This document shows, piece by piece, positions 62,609 through 64,000 of a DNA stretch of 64,000 bases. Below the pieces are notes generated by a model. That model ran no database searches. It had not been told where the DNA came from and saw only the letters and a list, made by a program, of their open reading frames with translations. Position numbers and translations under genes: made by a program. This stretch comes from Natronolimnobius baerhuensis (GTDB lineage Archaea; Halobacteriota; Halobacteria; Halobacteriales; Natrialbaceae). The stretch spans positions 372,001-436,000 of the forward strand of contig NZ_MWPH01000001.1 in NCBI RefSeq assembly GCF_002177135.1. Direction: 5' to 3'. Numbering within the stretch: the stretch's first letter is position 1; the number at the start of each line of letters is the position of its first letter.

Positions 62609-62756
62609 GATACAGTTCGTACTCGGGTGCGAGCGTATTTAGGGCGCTCCCCGAACGATGCAATTCACTCGAGAGGGGCGCTGTAGACCTCATTTGACGG
62701 ACTTGCCGGCAAACCGTTTACGGCGCTCGAGGTCGTACTCGAGACCGAATCGACGG

Positions 62757-63290
62757 ATGCAACCGGTCGTCCACCTCGTCGTCGGCTACATCTGCTACGC
62801 AGCCTATGCGCGCTGGCGTTTCGACGGGCCACCGGCGGATGCGCCTGTACTCGCGGCACTCGTCGGCGCGGCGCTCCCAGACCTGCTCGACAAACCGCTC
62901 GCGGCCGCCGGCGTCGTCGGTGTCGGGCGGACAGTCGGCCACTCGCTGCTGTTCGTCGTCCCGCTCGTCGTTGTGGTCTGGTTCTCCGCGCGCGCTCGAG
63001 ACCGCGAGGTGCTTGGCGTCGCCTTCGCGATTGGAATCGGCTCGCATATCGCGACGGATATTCCCTGGCACGTCCTCGCGGGAGACTACCACGAACTCGG
63101 CTTTCTCCTCTGGCCGATTACACCGATGCCGGAATACAGTGGCGTCAAGGGCCTCGGAACCCTGCCTGCCCTCGAGGTCACGATCACGACGCTGTGGCTC
63201 GAGGCCGTGATTTTCGTCGCCGGGGTGGCGCTCTGGTGGCACGACGGGCGGACGGGACTCGAGGCGATTCGGCGGCGACTCGGACGCTGA
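62757..63290 (+). CDS. Membrane metal-dependent hydrolase-like protein (YdjM/DUF457 type)
   Basis: 177 residues with four or five membrane helices. Starts MQPVVHLVVGYICYAAYARW (His in the first helix), followed by GAALPDLLDKP, VGHSLLFVVPLVV and GIGSHIATDIPWHV. The His/Asp residues in HxxD-like positions (PDLLDK, HIATD, HS) are the metal-site candidates of the YdjM/DUF457 family. Function unknown, possibly lipid or membrane-linked. The frame extends upstream to 62658, but the ATG at 62757 begins the conserved membrane protein. Confidence 0.82.
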   Translation: MQPVVHLVVGYICYAAYARWRFDGPPADAPVLAALVGAALPDLLDKPLAAAGVVGVGRTVGHSLLFVVPLVVVVWFSARARDREVLGVAFAIGIGSHIATDIPWHVLAGDYHELGFLLWPITPMPEYSGVKGLGTLPALEVTITTLWLEAVIFVAGVALWWHDGRTGLEAIRRRLGR

Positions 63291-63366
63291 GACGACGGTT
63301 CGACACACGACGCGAACTGGCTCCAGCCGACGAGAGGCTTTTCGTTTCTGCCATCCTATCTAGCGT

Positions 63367-63522
63367 ATGTCTTTCTCTCCAATCCTGTGCCCGGTCTGTA
63401 ATGAGGAGATGGGCCTCGAGGAAGACCTCGAGCACCATCTGGTATACGAACATAAACCCCGTGAGCTGGCGAAACGACTCGTCGCAGAATGGGAAGCAGA
63501 GGAACTCGGCGACGCGGTCTGA
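63367..63522 (+). CDS. Small zinc-finger protein
   Basis: 51 residues: MSFSPILCPVCNEEMGLEED with a Cys-x-x-Cys at residues 8 and 11, then HHLVYEHKPRELAKRLVAEW with His23, His24 and His29 completing a CCHH-type finger. Similar tiny single-finger proteins are very common in haloarchaea and often affect gene expression; no target is known here. ATG at 63367 has a typical distance to a TTTCGTTTC/TATC region upstream. Not overlapped by any larger gene. Confidence 0.78.
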   Translation: MSFSPILCPVCNEEMGLEEDLEHHLVYEHKPRELAKRLVAEWEAEELGDAV

Positions 63523-63574
63523 GTGTCACGTTCGATCCGCGGCAATCATTTTTCTCGAGACGACAACGAATCGA

Positions 63575-64000
63575 TTACTGGTCGGCGTCGCCACCCTCGA
63601 GTCCGTCGCGCTCGAGCGCAGCCGGCGTTTCGGGTTCGACGTTCGCGAGTCGCATCGCGTTGCCGGTCACGCCGAGGCTCATGCCCATGTCGCCGATGAC
63701 GACCGCGTGGATCACCGTGACGACGCCGAAGGGCGCACCCGCGGCGAGAACGGCCTTCACGGCGAGACTCGCCCAGATATTCTGCCGAATCACGCCGTTT
63801 GCGTTCCCCGAGAGTTCGTAGAGATAGGGCAGTCGAGTAAGGTCGTCGCCCATCAGCGCCACGTCGGCCGTCTCGAGGGCCGTATCGGTCCCTGCCGCGC
63901 CCATCGCGATGCCGACCGTCGCGGTCGCGAGTGCGGGCGCGTCGTTGATGCCGTCGCCGACCATGGCGACGTGGGCCGGATCGTCCCCGTTGCCGTACTC
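63575..64000 (-). CDS. Heavy-metal translocating P-type ATPase, C-terminal part (cut by window end)
   Basis: The visible 141 residues are the C-terminal end of a P1B-type ATPase; the gene starts beyond the window. The P-domain hinge [20 protein letters not shown] is diagnostic, followed by [16 protein letters not shown] and the last membrane helices ([22 protein letters not shown] and [16 protein letters not shown]). The transmembrane metal-site motif and N-terminal metal domains are outside the window, so copper, zinc/cadmium or cobalt specificity cannot be read, although GDMGMSL resembles ZntA/CadA types. Confidence 0.92.
   Translation of the reverse strand, partial: EYGNGDDPAHVAMVGDGINDAPALATATVGIAMGAAGTDTALETADVALMGDDLTRLPYLYELSGNANGVIRQNIWASLAVKAVLAAGAPFGVVTVIHAVVIGDMGMSLGVTGNAMRLANVEPETPAALERDGLEGGDADQ

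Overview
The window looks like a haloarchaeal chromosome, probably of the Natrialba/Haloterrigena/Natrinema branch (lineage inferred, not proven). The signs are strongly acidic proteins, archaeal TFE and TFB-like factors, Trm56, type IV pilin-like genes with an Arg-Gly processing site, TATA boxes about 27-30 bases upstream of many starts (leaderless transcripts), tRNA genes without encoded CCA, and a very high density of the palindrome CTCGAG. Most genes are chromosomal housekeeping or signalling genes. No transposase, prophage, CRISPR array or plasmid replication gene was seen.

Layout. 1-5.3 kb: the end of a DHH phosphoesterase, Hsp20, a DJ-1/PfpI protein, a Gfo/Idh/MocA oxidoreductase, a one-cyclin-fold TFB-like protein, a small Cys protein, tRNA-Leu(UAG) followed by copies of its own 3' end, and a degenerate Usp. 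5.4-17.3 kb: a CPA2 antiporter fused to Usp-like domains, then an acetate block: acs, a Bat-type regulator with an integrase-like N-terminus, a second acs, a DUF4212 subunit plus SSS symporter, an intact Usp and a small membrane protein. 17.3-21.3 kb: a small membrane protein, a cupin, trm56, an amphi-Trp protein, tfe with its DUF2110 partner, and a lipoprotein.

21.3-31.8 kb is a chemotaxis locus: two divergent cheW genes, then a tightly overlapping cheY-cheB-cheA-cheC-cheC-cheD-cheR run. CheA is about 1420 residues long because of an acidic linker of about 760 residues. 31.9-42.3 kb: an HsdR-N-like protein with apparent loss of a catalytic Lys, then a minus-strand pilus operon (PilB ATPase with a very long acidic tail, PilC, five consecutive pilin-like proteins). 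There are no archaellins, CheF or MCP receptors in the window.

42.4-50 kb: tRNA-Arg(CCU), also followed by 3'-end remnants, tatA, a peroxiredoxin, an HD hydrolase, a small HTH regulator with a 10-bp inverted repeat across its TATA box, and the sdhCDBA operon. 50-64 kb: an aspartoacylase-family protein bracketed by two copies of a dispersed repeat, a GNAT with a zinc ribbon, a flippase, a RimK ligase fused to a RimB-like domain, PRC-barrel proteins on both sides of katG, a 3-methyladenine glycosylase, an orphan fumarate reductase/SDH flavoprotein, a membrane hydrolase, a small zinc-finger protein, and the C-terminus of a heavy-metal P-type ATPase.

The best candidates for undescribed biology are the TIR-bounded dispersed repeat (three copies), the hairpin-bearing 62-bp repeat, the repeated tRNA 3' ends at both tRNA loci, the 5-residue periodic protein at 58.5-59.9 kb, and the integrase-like/PAS/GAF/HTH regulator between the two acs genes.
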